NCBI GenBank assembly: GCA_039820585.1
Contig: JBCBPV010000012.1
Coordinates: 1 to 64,000 of the forward strand
Length of the DNA: 64,000 nt
Source: JBCBGF01 sp039820585
Lineage (GTDB): Bacteria; Pseudomonadota; Alphaproteobacteria; Rhodobacterales; Rhodobacteraceae
Direction: 5' to 3'
Each line of letters begins with the position of its first letter. The stretch's first letter is position 1. Positions 50,763 to 60,164 of this stretch are shown one piece after another. The translations under genes were made by a program, and so were the position numbers. Below the pieces are notes generated by a model. It ran no database searches. It was not told where the DNA came from and worked only from the letters and a program-made list of their open reading frames with translations.

Positions 50763-51227
50763 TTAATATGGGTCCGCCACCCCAAGGGTGGCAAGTATCT
50801 GTGTCTCTAAACCTTCCATCACCGCCGCGTCGGCGTCGGTTTCATGGTCATAGCCCAAAAGATGCAAAGTTGCGTGTACCAATAGATGCAGGACATGCAT
50901 GTCAAGATTAAGACCCGCCGAGGCGGCTTCCCGCACGCAGGTGTCGTAGGAAATCGCGATATCGCCAAGTTCGGGATCGGCGCCGGTGTCAGGCGGCCTG
51001 CTGCGTTCCGCCGATGGCCAAGACAGCACGTTGGTGGGCGTTGGCTTGCCGCGAAATTCGGTGTTGAGCGTGGCGATGCGGGCGTCGTCGCAGGCCAAGA
51101 CGCTGATCTCCCACGCCTCTGGGGTCAGCCCCGCCCCGCGCAGCGCGGCCGCAGAGGCGCGTGTGGCCAGGGCAGGCAGGTCTTCCGCGGCCCACCGCTC
51201 ATCCTCGATCAATACCTCTGTTGCCAT
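50763..51227 (-). CDS. ybeY: Endoribonuclease YbeY
   Basis: Zinc RNase for 16S rRNA 3'-end maturation and ribosome quality control. 154 residues ending with the metal site HLLVHATLHLLGYDH (H-x3-H-x5-H) and the earlier NVLSWPS and LGDIAISYDT landmarks. ATG 51227 yields MATEVLIEDERW, close to the family start; the frame upstream to 51650 is antisense to ggt. phoH, its usual upstream partner, is about 2.1 kb away because ggt lies between them. Confidence 0.95.
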   Translation of the reverse strand: MATEVLIEDERWAAEDLPALATRASAAALRGAGLTPEAWEISVLACDDARIATLNTEFRGKPTPTNVLSWPSAERSRPPDTGADPELGDIAISYDTCVREAASAGLNLDMHVLHLLVHATLHLLGYDHETDADAAVMEGLETQILATLGVADPY

Positions 51228-51338
51228 GGGCGCCACGCTATCCGGCGCGGCGAGGGCGGGAAAGAGGATTTGCTTTGCCGCAGCGGGAGGCGCAGGCTGA
51301 CGCCACCACACCGGACGCAATTCGGAAAGGATGCCCCC

Positions 51339-53132
51339 ATGAACCGCACATTTCTTGTCGCCGCCGCCACCGTGGCGATGCTGATCACCCCGCCCACGCT
51401 CGCGCAAACCGCCACCGATTCGGTCGCACCAGAGGCGGGCGGGGCCACGGGTGCCGCCGGTCTGACCCCGGCGGCCAAAGCCGCGCTGGCCGCAAAGGAC
51501 GCAGGCCAACCGGTCGAAGCCACCGACTGGATGGTCGCCGCCGCAAACCCGCTCGCCGTTGAGGCCGGGGCGCGCGTGCTGCGTGAGGGCGGCACCGCAG
51601 CGGATGCCATGGTCGCCGTGCAGGCCGTGCTGGGGCTGGTGGAGCCGCAATCGTCAGGCCTGGGCGGTGGCGCGTTCCTTGTCTGGTATGACGGCGCGAC
51701 GGGGGAGATCACCACGCTTGATGGCCGCGAAACCGCACCGCTCGCCGCCACGCCGCGCCTGTTTCAGACCGAGGACGGCGAACCCATGGGCTTTTGGGAA
51801 GCGGTCGTCGGCGGGCGGTCCGTTGGGACACCGGGCACGCCTGCGCTTATGGAGGCCGCGCATCGGCGCTGGGGCCGCGCCAACTGGGGCGGGCTGTTTG
51901 ACGAGGCGATTGCCCATGCCGAAGACGGGTTCACCGTTTCGGAACGGCTGGCGGGCATGGTCGCAGGCGGAGAAGAGCGGTTGCGCACCTTCCCCGATAC
52001 CGAGGCGTATTTCTTCCCCGGCGGCAGAGAGCTGGCCGCGGGTGACACACTGGTGAATGCCGCCTACGGGTCCACCTTGCGCCAGATGGCGGCAGAGGGC
52101 GCGTCGGCGATCTACACCGGTGCGATTGCCGAGGACATCGTGGCCACCGTGCGCAACGCCGAAGGGAACCCCGGTGTGTTGTCCACCACTGACCTCGCGC
52201 TTTACGAGGTAATCGAGCGCCCCGCCATCTGCGTCGAATACCGCGCGCATGATGTCTGCGGGATGGGGCCACCGTCATCCGGAGCCCTGACCGTGGGGCA
52301 GATCCTGGGGATGCTGGGCAGCTACGACCTGGCTGCTTTGGGAGCCGAGAGTGCCGAGGCCTGGCGGTTGATCGGCGATGCCTCGCGCCTCGCCTTCGCC
52401 GACCGAGGGCGGTACATGGCCGATAGCGATTTCGTGCCCGTGCCGATGGAAGGGTTGGTTGACCCCGACTACCTCGCCAGTCGTGCCGCATTGCTCGCAG
52501 GCGATGACGCTCTGCCCGAGGTCGCGCCGGGTATGCCGGAATACGACCACGCGCTGATGTGGGGCGATGATGCGTCGATCGAGTTCCCCTCGACCTCGCA
52601 TATCTCTATCGTCGATCCCTTTGGCAACGCGCTGTCGATGACGACGACGATTGAGAACGGCTTTGGCTCGCGCCTGATGACCAACGGGTTTTTGTTGAAC
52701 AACGAGCTGACCGATTTCTCGTTCCGCACCCATTCCGACGGCTGGCCCATCGCCAACCGGGTGGAGCCGGGCAAGCGGCCGCGATCATCGATGTCGCCCA
52801 CCATCGTTTTGCGCGACGGGGCGCCAGTTCTGGTCGTGGGCTCGCCCGGGGGCAGCCGGATTATCGGCTATGTCGCCAAGACGATCATCGCGCATCTGGA
52901 TTGGGGGATGGATGTGCAGGCGGCGGTGGCGATGCCGCATCTGGTGAACCGGTTCGGCACCTATGATCTGGAGGAAGGCACCGATGCGGTAGCGCTGGAG
53001 GCCGATCTGCAAGGGTTCGGGTTTGAGACGAACCAGCGGGGGCTGACATCGGGGCTGCACGCGATTTCGGTGGGGGAGACTCTGCTGGGCGGGGCAGATC
53101 CGCGGCGGGAGGGGATTGCGATTGGGGAGTGA
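51339..53132 (+). CDS. ggt: Gamma-glutamyltransferase
   Basis: Periplasmic Ntn hydrolase that cleaves gamma-glutamyl bonds, e.g. in glutathione. 597 residues: signal peptide MNRTFLVAAATVAMLITPPTLA, then WMVAAANPLAVEAGARVLREGG and GLVEPQSSGLGGGAFLVWYD of the large chain; the self-processing site is before the probable catalytic Thr419 in FPSTSHISIVD (usual motif TTHxSVVD). PGKRPRSSMSPTIV and VVGSPGGSRIIGYV in the small chain are standard. Plus-strand gene inserted between ybeY and phoH, both minus strand. Confidence 0.95.
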   Translation: MNRTFLVAAATVAMLITPPTLAQTATDSVAPEAGGATGAAGLTPAAKAALAAKDAGQPVEATDWMVAAANPLAVEAGARVLREGGTAADAMVAVQAVLGLVEPQSSGLGGGAFLVWYDGATGEITTLDGRETAPLAATPRLFQTEDGEPMGFWEAVVGGRSVGTPGTPALMEAAHRRWGRANWGGLFDEAIAHAEDGFTVSERLAGMVAGGEERLRTFPDTEAYFFPGGRELAAGDTLVNAAYGSTLRQMAAEGASAIYTGAIAEDIVATVRNAEGNPGVLSTTDLALYEVIERPAICVEYRAHDVCGMGPPSSGALTVGQILGMLGSYDLAALGAESAEAWRLIGDASRLAFADRGRYMADSDFVPVPMEGLVDPDYLASRAALLAGDDALPEVAPGMPEYDHALMWGDDASIEFPSTSHISIVDPFGNALSMTTTIENGFGSRLMTNGFLLNNELTDFSFRTHSDGWPIANRVEPGKRPRSSMSPTIVLRDGAPVLVVGSPGGSRIIGYVAKTIIAHLDWGMDVQAAVAMPHLVNRFGTYDLEEGTDAVALEADLQGFGFETNQRGLTSGLHAISVGETLLGGADPRREGIAIGE

Positions 53133-53332
53133 CGTGCGCGACAGAGGCCATCGCAGGCCCGTGGGTGGGCGAACTGGCCTACCGCTAGCGTGCTTTATCT
53201 CTCAAAGCACATCTTCCGCATCGCCTGCGCCCTGCCGCTAGCCAAATCGCCGACCCGGCGGGCGGGCCTGCGATGGCCGGGGCCTGCGGCCTGTTAACCG
53301 GCCGTGGGGACAAGCGTGACGTCGCGGCTACC

Positions 53333-54352
53333 CTACCCCTTGGCTGGATCGTCCGCCTCATAAGCCTCGATAATCTTCGCCACCAGCGGGTGCCGCACCA
53401 CATCCTTGGCCGTGAAGTAATTGAACGCGATGCTGTCGATCCGGCCCAAGAGCCGCTCGGCATCGTGCAACCCGCTGGTCACGCCGCGCGGCAGGTCCAC
53501 CTGGCTGCGATCGCCCGTGATCACCATCCGGCTACCCTCACCCAACCGCGTCAGGAACATCTTCATCTGCATCGCTGTGGCATTCTGCGCCTCATCGAGC
53601 ACCACAAACGCATTGGCCAGTGTCCGCCCGCGCATGAATGCCAAAGGCGCGATCTCGATGCGCTTTTCCTCGATCAGCTTGGCGACCTGTTTGCCCGGCA
53701 GGAAATCGTTCAGCGCATCGTAGAGCGGCTGCATATAGGGATCGACCTTGTCCTTCATATCGCCCGGCAGAAAGCCCAGCCGCTCGCCTGCCTCCACAGC
53801 AGGCCGCGACAGGATGATCTTGTCCACATGGCCTTCGATGAACATCGACACGCCCACCGCGACAGCCAAATAGGTTTTGCCAGTGCCCGCAGGGCCAATG
53901 CCGAAGGCGAGTTCATTGGAAAACAGCGCGCGCACATAGGCCTTCTGCGCGTCCGTCCGAGGCTCCACCAGCTTCTTGCGGGTCTTGATCTCAACCCGGC
54001 CGCCTTTGAACATCTCCATCTGGTCGCCAGAGCGCGTCCCGGTGCCGGTCTCGGACCCGCCCATGCGGATCTCGCCGTCTATCTCGCCGGCATCAACCGT
54101 GCGCCCGGCCTCCAGCTTTTGGTAGAGCCCTTCGAGCACCTGCACCGCGCGCCCGGCGGCATCGTCCTCGCCGATCACGGCAAGCTGATTGCCCCGGCGC
54201 AGGATCTGCACGGAAAGCTCATGCTCGATCTGGGCGAGGTTGCGGTCGAACTCACCACACAGGTCGATGAGAAGGCGGTTGTCGGGAAACTCCACAAGGG
54301 TTTCGTGGATGTCGGGTGACGCGACGGGGTCGGTCAAGGGGCTGGTGGCCAA
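53333..54352 (-). CDS. phoH: PhoH family ATPase
   Basis: 339 residues with an N-terminal KH-like segment (about 25-110) and the PhoH P-loop: FGIGPAGTGKTYLAVAVGVSMF, VDKIILSRPAVEAGERLGFLPGDMKDKVDPYMQPLYDAL, and FVVLDEAQNATAMQMKMFLTRLGEGSRMVITGD. The cellular role is in RNA metabolism, possibly together with YbeY. Normally followed at once by ybeY; here separated by ggt. Confidence 0.95.
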   Translation of the reverse strand: MATSPLTDPVASPDIHETLVEFPDNRLLIDLCGEFDRNLAQIEHELSVQILRRGNQLAVIGEDDAAGRAVQVLEGLYQKLEAGRTVDAGEIDGEIRMGGSETGTGTRSGDQMEMFKGGRVEIKTRKKLVEPRTDAQKAYVRALFSNELAFGIGPAGTGKTYLAVAVGVSMFIEGHVDKIILSRPAVEAGERLGFLPGDMKDKVDPYMQPLYDALNDFLPGKQVAKLIEEKRIEIAPLAFMRGRTLANAFVVLDEAQNATAMQMKMFLTRLGEGSRMVITGDRSQVDLPRGVTSGLHDAERLLGRIDSIAFNYFTAKDVVRHPLVAKIIEAYEADDPAKG

Positions 54353-54472
54353 GCAATGCTCCGTTCAGGCGTGCCTTTGCGGGGAGTGGTACATATCGCG
54401 CGGGGTGGCACAAGGTGTTGCAGAGAGATGTTGGGAAAAAATATCGTGGAATTGGTATGTGAAAGGCCCCCT

Positions 54473-56398
54473 TTACCCCCGCCCCAAAAAACGCCGCGCA
54501 TCCGCCGCGCTTTCAAACACATGCGCCGCCTGTTCGCTGGAAAACGACTGCCCCAGCTTACGGCGCATGAAGGCCGACCCTGAATACCGTGTGATCTTGC
54601 GATAAAACCTGTCTGACAGCCCATCGACCATCGCGAAATACTCGCGCTCGATATCTTCCTCGATCCGGGTGCCATCATAGTTCACCACCACATCCACCCG
54701 CGCGCCCAGCCGGCCGCACACCTCTTCCACGCGCGCGCGGATGGCGTCGATATCGGCGCGGGCGCGCACGCGCAGGTTCTCGAAGTTTATGAACAAAATC
54801 GTGCCCGCGGGGTTCAGCGCAATCCGGTCGGCGAGGTCGAGGTGCAGAAGTTCTGCCTTCAGATCCATCGGCGCGTCGGTGAAAATCCGCGCATCCATCG
54901 GCGCGACTTCGGTTACGATCGGGGCAAAGTCGAGATGGGCCAGCACATCCCGCTCAACCTCCAGCCCGGGCGCGATCTCGATCAGGTGGAGCTCCTCAGA
55001 CGTCAGCCGGAACACGGCCCGTTCGGTCACATAGAGCACGGGCTTGCCCTGCGCCAAAGCCTGCGCGCCGGAAAAGGTAATCTGGCCCACCCGCCCCAGC
55101 CCCTTTTTCATACGTCCCTCGCGGGCAATGAAGGCCCGACCCTCCCGCAACTCAAATTTCAGTCCGCTTGCGGTCATCGTGCCGGTGAACACCACGCGGC
55201 GCGCGGCCTGGCTGATGTTGATGAACCCGCCCGAACCCGCCAGCCGCGGTCCGAAGCGCGAGACGTTGACGTTGCCCTGTGCATCGAACTCGGCCATCCC
55301 AAGGATCGCAAGATCGAGCCCCCCGCCGTCGTAGAAATCGAACTGCGCGTTTTGCGGGATGATCGCATCGGTGTTGACCGCCGCCCCGAAATCGAGCCCG
55401 CTGGCGGGCAGGCCCCCGATCACGCCGGGCTCTGCGGTCAGCGTGAAGTGTTCCAGCATCCCCTCTTCGCCCACCACCTGCGCCACGCCTTCGGGCATGC
55501 CGATGCCCAGATTGATGACCCCGTTCACCGGCAACTCGAACGCCGCGCGCCGGGCAATGACCTTGCGCGCATCCAGCGGCATGGATCCCATATCGCTGGT
55601 ATCTGCGCGGTAGCGGCCTGAAAACGTGTGGCTATAGGGGGTGGCAAAGGTCTGCATGTGATTGGAGGTGTTGGCCACCACGACCGCATCCACCAACGCC
55701 GAAGGAATTTTCACATCCCGTGGGTTCAGCGCGCCGCGCGCCACGGTGCGTTCCACTTGCACGATCACCACCCCGCCGGAGTTCTTGACCGCCATCGCCT
55801 GCGCGAGGTTGTCGATGACCAGCGCCTCCCGCTCCATTGTGATGTTGCCGGCCTGATCGGCGGTCGTGCCGCGCAGAAGGGCCACGTCGATGGGGCGGGC
55901 GGGATAGAACAGATGCTCTTGCCCCGCGATCTCGGTGAGTTGGACGAGGTCCTGGGTGGAGATGTCGTTGACCTTGCCGCCTTCGATGCGCGGGTCCACG
56001 AAGGTGCCAAGCCCCACTTTGGTCAGCGCGCCGGGCCGCCCGGCGGCGATGTCACGGAACAGGTGGCTGATCACGCCCTGGGGCAGGTTGTAGCCTTCGA
56101 TCTTGCCCTGGGTGGCCAGCGCGGCAACCCTGGGGATCAGACCCCAATGCCCGCCGATCACGCATTTCAAGAGCCCCTCATGACCCAGGTGGTTCAGCCC
56201 CTTCTCGCCCCCATCCCCCTGCCCCGCAGCGAAAAACAGCGTCAGGTCAAGCGGATGTCCGGTGTCTTTGAACCGCGCTTCAACGGCCAGCAACAGCTCT
56301 TCCGGGACGCCGATGCCCACAAAGCCCGAGGTGGTGACGGTATCGCCGTCCGAGATCAGTGCAGCAGCGGCAGCGGCGTCGATGACTTTGCGCTTCAT
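54473..56398 (-). CDS. Fused acyl-CoA:carboxylate CoA-transferase with C-terminal extension
   Basis: 641 residues. The alpha part opens VIDAAAAAALISDGDTVTTSGFVGIGVPEELL; the beta part carries GVINLGIGMPEGVA and the catalytic Glu323 in TAEPGVIGG, which forms the glutamyl-CoA ester. This is the one-chain layout of propionate/acetate CoA-transferases of about 520-530 residues. The extra ~105 residues at the end (ILFINFENLRVRARADIDAIR, FYRKITRYSGSAFMRRKLG) resemble a STAS/SpoIIAA-like module. Substrate unknown. Stands alone, 120 bp from phoH. Confidence 0.9.
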   Translation of the reverse strand: MKRKVIDAAAAAALISDGDTVTTSGFVGIGVPEELLLAVEARFKDTGHPLDLTLFFAAGQGDGGEKGLNHLGHEGLLKCVIGGHWGLIPRVAALATQGKIEGYNLPQGVISHLFRDIAAGRPGALTKVGLGTFVDPRIEGGKVNDISTQDLVQLTEIAGQEHLFYPARPIDVALLRGTTADQAGNITMEREALVIDNLAQAMAVKNSGGVVIVQVERTVARGALNPRDVKIPSALVDAVVVANTSNHMQTFATPYSHTFSGRYRADTSDMGSMPLDARKVIARRAAFELPVNGVINLGIGMPEGVAQVVGEEGMLEHFTLTAEPGVIGGLPASGLDFGAAVNTDAIIPQNAQFDFYDGGGLDLAILGMAEFDAQGNVNVSRFGPRLAGSGGFINISQAARRVVFTGTMTASGLKFELREGRAFIAREGRMKKGLGRVGQITFSGAQALAQGKPVLYVTERAVFRLTSEELHLIEIAPGLEVERDVLAHLDFAPIVTEVAPMDARIFTDAPMDLKAELLHLDLADRIALNPAGTILFINFENLRVRARADIDAIRARVEEVCGRLGARVDVVVNYDGTRIEEDIEREYFAMVDGLSDRFYRKITRYSGSAFMRRKLGQSFSSEQAAHVFESAADARRFLGRG

Positions 56399-56523
56399 GG
56401 GCGGGTCCCCCTAGGGCGCGAGTGTGGCGTGGGGAGTGTGCAGTGGTCAACTGGAGCAACCGCATGCGGCCGGGCATCCCGCGATTTGCAACCCGCATGT
56501 TCGCCTGTGGCGGGGGTGGTTGC

Positions 56524-57450
56524 CTACTTTCCGGATAGGTTCTTGCCCTGCACCCTACGCTTGACGTCTTTGATGCGCTGATTGAACTGCCGCCAATGGA
56601 ATTTTGCAGTGGCCCAGCCCATCCGGAACCTTTCCGCAAGCGAGGGTGGGCGCCCGCGAAAATAATCATCCAAGAATAGCGGCGGGCGGTTCCGAACGTT
56701 GTACTTTATATCGAGCGCATGCGGGAGTTGCGGCGCATGCAGCATGCGCCCGTTGAAGCGATCGTTCCGGAGCAGGGTCAATTCTATCAACGAAGGGACC
56801 TCTGTTCCAAGATCGGCAATCTCAAACGGGCCTGTCACGTTGTTGGGGTGCGCGTGGACGCAAGTGAAATGGCGACCCAGTTTTTCGACAAATGGCAGCA
56901 AAACGTGCTGCAACACACCCCGATGATCCATGCGCTCGATAGAGTGCAGTTCCAAAACAACGATGCGAAAGCGTTTGAGTGTCTCGTCAGACGTTGCCAG
57001 TATGTTGCGGTACTCCGCGCCTTCGATATCCATTTGAAGCATTAGGTCTTCAGCAGGGTCCGGCCTGTGGCGGGCAACCCATGTATCAAGCGAAACGGCG
57101 TTCTCACTATCGGGGGCATCCAACCAAAGCTTCTCGAATGTCTGAACCCCGTCAATCAGCGGGGTATGGAATAGCTCGACATCGCTTGAGGCATCACACA
57201 AATGTGCCGCCAAACCGAAGCGCTTCGCCAACTCATCCTCGAAGGATTTGAAATTGTTGACCCCTGGCGAGAAGCACGCCGTCACCCCGAGTAAGTCATC
57301 GGGAACGAGGTATGAGCCATCGCGCCCGGGCCCAATCCTTAGAAGTGGCGCTGGCGATGGTTTCGGACAAAGCGCGTCCAGAAAACGACGCATATCTGCC
57401 GCGTCGGATTTCATGGATGATTCTGGTACCTCGATACCGAAAAATTCCAT
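56524..57450 (-). CDS. FkbM-family methyltransferase-like protein
   Basis: 308 residues. RIGPGRDGSYLVP, TACFSPGVNNFKSFEDELA, a D-A-S strand (AHLCDASSDVELFH) and LQMDIEGAEYRNILA at 137-151 match the FkbM methyltransferase fold; ELHSIERM follows. The Arg-rich tail (RMGWATAKFHWRQFNQRIKDVKRRVQ) is unusual. Such proteins often methylate glycans or sit in polysaccharide loci; none is here. The frame is open to 57879, but ATG 57450 is preceded by TTGAGGG and begins the conserved part. Lower GC than the neighbours. Confidence 0.75.
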   Translation of the reverse strand: MEFFGIEVPESSMKSDAADMRRFLDALCPKPSPAPLLRIGPGRDGSYLVPDDLLGVTACFSPGVNNFKSFEDELAKRFGLAAHLCDASSDVELFHTPLIDGVQTFEKLWLDAPDSENAVSLDTWVARHRPDPAEDLMLQMDIEGAEYRNILATSDETLKRFRIVVLELHSIERMDHRGVLQHVLLPFVEKLGRHFTCVHAHPNNVTGPFEIADLGTEVPSLIELTLLRNDRFNGRMLHAPQLPHALDIKYNVRNRPPLFLDDYFRGRPPSLAERFRMGWATAKFHWRQFNQRIKDVKRRVQGKNLSGK

Positions 57451-57835
57451 TGGAGGTACCCTCAACATGTGCAGTGGTAATACGATGCCCGGTGCGGCGT
57501 TGTTTTGCCAGGCACGGTGATGGTAGTGCATCAGTATACATGTGTAATCGGGGTCGGCACCAGAGCTGGCTTGTCGGTGTTTTTTGATCCGGGCCTCCGC
57601 AACTGAGCAGTGACTACTTGCGTTAAACAGACAATGGTGCCTGCCTTGGCCTTTAAATAGTAAATGCTCGCAGCCAATGGTCGCGCCGAACCCCGCGCAC
57701 TCTGCTTTGCAGTTTGTGCGGATGCACAAGGTGCAGTCGGCCCCTGCGAGAGACTTTCGTATAAGTGGTTCTCGAAAGGCATTCGAAAGCGTTTTTCGCT
57801 GGCACCAAGGCACGCTCTGCCGTAAGCCGCCGCCC
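57451..57835. other. 385-bp divergent intergenic region upstream of glpR
   Basis: No coding evidence in the left 300 bp. The right end contains CGAAA/TTTCG repeats near 57755-57798 (probable GlpR sites). It separates the FkbM-like gene from glpR and should contain both promoters. Confidence 0.6.
57755..57798. promoter_or_regulatory. Putative GlpR operators
   Basis: TTTCG (57755-57759), CGAAA (57773-57777), CGAAA (57784-57788) and TTTCG (57794-57798) form two inverted pairs with CGAAAGCGTTTTTCG as the tight one, 38-81 bp before the glpR start. TTCG-type half-sites are typical for DeoR/GlpR proteins; autoregulation of glpR-glpD is inferred. Confidence 0.5.
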
Positions 57836-58606
57836 ATGGACGTCACCGAACGGCACGAAGATATCCTGGCCCTCCTCACCCGCGACGGGACCGTCGAGGT
57901 GGACGACCTCGTGCGCCGCTATGCCGTTACGCCCCAGACCATCCGCACGGATCTGCGCGATCTCTCGGACCGGGGGCTTATCATGCGCACCCATGGCGGG
58001 GCGCGCCGGGTTACGACGGTGACAAACCGCGACTATGCCGAGCGCCGGAAACTGCACGCTCCGGCCAAGCGGGCGATAGGCCAGCTGGCGGCGTCGCTGA
58101 TCCCCGACGATTGCGCGGTGTCGATCAATATTGGCACCACGACGGAACAGGTGGCTGCGGGGCTGGCAGGGCATAGCGGGTTGGTCGTGATTACCAACAA
58201 TATCAATATCGTGAACGCGTTGATGGGTGGGAAATGCCGCGATCTGGTGCTGGTGGGTGGGACCGTGCGGCAAAGCGACGGGGCGATTGTGGGCGACGAC
58301 GCTGTGGCGTTTCTGGAACGCTACAAGGCGGATGTGGCGGTGATCGGGGCGTCGGCTTTGGACGCGGATGGATCGGTGACGGATTACGATGCGCGCGAGG
58401 TGTCTGTGGCCCGCGCGCTCCTTCGCAATGCGCGGCGGCGGATCCTGGTGGCGGATGCAACGAAGTTCGAGCGCACCGCGCCTGTACGGATTTGCGAGGT
58501 GGGGGATGTGGATGTGTTTGTGACAGACACGGCGCCACCGCCCGCGTTCGCGGCGGCGGCACAGGCGGGGACCGAAATTCTGACAGTGGAGAACCAGCAT
58601 GGCTGA
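57836..58606 (+). CDS. glpR: DeoR-family repressor of glycerol-3-phosphate metabolism
   Basis: 256 residues: DeoR helix-turn-helix (RHEDILALLTRDGTVEVDDLVRRYAVTPQTIRTDLRDLSDRGL), then MRTHGGARR and the DeoRC effector domain with INIGTTTEQVAAGL, LVGGTVRQSDGAIVGD and DYDAREVSVARALL. ATG 57836 yields the standard start; the frame from 57677 is not supported. The stop overlaps the glpD ATG by 8 bp, so it is co-translated with its target. Probable effector is glycerol 3-phosphate. Confidence 0.95.
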   Translation: MDVTERHEDILALLTRDGTVEVDDLVRRYAVTPQTIRTDLRDLSDRGLIMRTHGGARRVTTVTNRDYAERRKLHAPAKRAIGQLAASLIPDDCAVSINIGTTTEQVAAGLAGHSGLVVITNNINIVNALMGGKCRDLVLVGGTVRQSDGAIVGDDAVAFLERYKADVAVIGASALDADGSVTDYDAREVSVARALLRNARRRILVADATKFERTAPVRICEVGDVDVFVTDTAPPPAFAAAAQAGTEILTVENQHG

Positions 58607-60164
58607 GACCGACTATGACGTGTTCATTATCGGTGGCGGGATCAACGGCTGTGGCATCGCGCGGGACGCGGCGGGGCGCGGGTTGAAGGTGGGACTGGCC
58701 GAGATGAACGATCTGGCCTCGGCCACGTCGTCGTCGTCGACCAAGCTGTTCCATGGGGGCCTGCGCTATCTGGAGTATTTCGAATTTCGGCTGGTGCGCG
58801 AGGCATTGATGGAACGTGAGATCCTGCTGCGCGCAATGCCCCATATCAGCTGGCCCATGCGCTTTGTCCTACCCTACCACCGTGACATGCGGTTCGAGAA
58901 CGACACGCCGACCTCGAAACTGCTGTCATTTGTGATGCCCTGGATGAAGGGGCGGCGGCCGGCCTGGCTGATCCGGCTGGGGCTGTTTCTCTATGACAAT
59001 CTGGGCGGGCGGAAGATCCTTCCGGGGACATCGACGGTGTTCCTGAAAGGTCGGGCCGAGGGCGCGCCGCTGCAAGAGCGGTTCGAGATGGCCTATGAGT
59101 ATTCCGATTGCTGGGTTGAGGACTCGCGGCTGGTCGTCCTGAACGCGCGGGATGCGGCGATGCGGGGGGCCGACGTGATGACGCGGACGCGGGTGGTGTC
59201 GGCGGATCGGCGCGATGGGTATTGGGAGGTGGTGCTCGAAGCGGGCGGCGCGCAACGGACGGTGACGGCGGGCATGCTGGTCAATGCGGGTGGGCCTTGG
59301 GTCGGCGATATCATCCGCAACACGGTGCGCTCGAACGCGACCGAGGGCGTGCGGCTGGTGCGCGGCAGCCATATCGTGACGCGGCGGCTGTTTGATCATG
59401 ACAAGTGCTATTTCTTCCAAGGCACCGATGGGCGGATCATCTTCGCGATCCCGTACGAGGGCGATTTCACGCTGATCGGGACGACGGATGCAGAGCATGC
59501 AGACCCGTCTCAGAACCCCGAATGCACGCCGGAGGAGCGGGACTATTTGCTGGCCTTCGCGTCTCAGTATTTCAAGGAGCCGCTAGGGATAGAGGACGTC
59601 GTGTGGACCTATTCGGGCGTGCGGCCTTTGTACGACGATGGAGCCACATCGGCGACGGCGGCGACGCGGGACTATGTGCTGAAGGTCGATGATACCGGCG
59701 GGGCGCCGGTGCTGAACGTGTTTGGCGGGAAAATCACCACCTATCGGCGCTTGGCCGAAAGCGCGCTGGAGAAGATCAAGCGCTACTTCCCCGGGACGCC
59801 GGGGGCGTGGACTGCGGGGGTGCCGTTGCCGGGCGGGAATTTCCCGGTGGAGGGGGCCGGGCGGTTGGTGGCTGGCTTGCAGCGGGATTACCCGTTTTTG
59901 TCCGAGGTGCAGGCGTGGCGGTTGGTGCGAGCCTACGGGCTGGAGGCGCGGGCTATGTTGGGGGATGCGCGGTCGTCGGAAGATCTGGGCGAGGATTTCG
60001 GGGCCGGTGTGACGGCGCGCGAGCTGGATTGGGCTGCGGGGAACGAGTGGGTGCGCACGGCGGAGGATTTCGTGTGGCGGCGGACGAAGCTGGGGTTGCG
60101 GTTGAGTGAGGATCAGGTGGGGCGGATTGAGGGGTATTTGAGGGGGGTTGCGCCCGCACCCTAA
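58599..60164 (+). CDS. glpD: Aerobic glycerol-3-phosphate dehydrogenase
   Basis: FAD enzyme that oxidises glycerol 3-phosphate to dihydroxyacetone phosphate and feeds electrons to quinone at the inner membrane. 521 residues with FIIGGGINGCGIARDAAGRGLKVGLAEMNDLASATSS (FAD), STKLFHGGLRYLEYFEFRLVREAL, VNAGGPWVGDI and IIFAIPYEGDFTLIGTTDAEH. The end APAP-TAA is formed inside a palindromic repeat. Overlaps glpR by 8 bp. glpFK or an ABC importer for glycerol phosphate is not in the window. Confidence 0.96.
   Translation: MAETDYDVFIIGGGINGCGIARDAAGRGLKVGLAEMNDLASATSSSSTKLFHGGLRYLEYFEFRLVREALMEREILLRAMPHISWPMRFVLPYHRDMRFENDTPTSKLLSFVMPWMKGRRPAWLIRLGLFLYDNLGGRKILPGTSTVFLKGRAEGAPLQERFEMAYEYSDCWVEDSRLVVLNARDAAMRGADVMTRTRVVSADRRDGYWEVVLEAGGAQRTVTAGMLVNAGGPWVGDIIRNTVRSNATEGVRLVRGSHIVTRRLFDHDKCYFFQGTDGRIIFAIPYEGDFTLIGTTDAEHADPSQNPECTPEERDYLLAFASQYFKEPLGIEDVVWTYSGVRPLYDDGATSATAATRDYVLKVDDTGGAPVLNVFGGKITTYRRLAESALEKIKRYFPGTPGAWTAGVPLPGGNFPVEGAGRLVAGLQRDYPFLSEVQAWRLVRAYGLEARAMLGDARSSEDLGEDFGAGVTARELDWAAGNEWVRTAEDFVWRRTKLGLRLSEDQVGRIEGYLRGVAPAP

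Noticed and set aside
57653..58600. Minus-strand 315-codon frame opposite glpR
   Set aside because: Complement of conserved DeoR-family sequence; no independent support.
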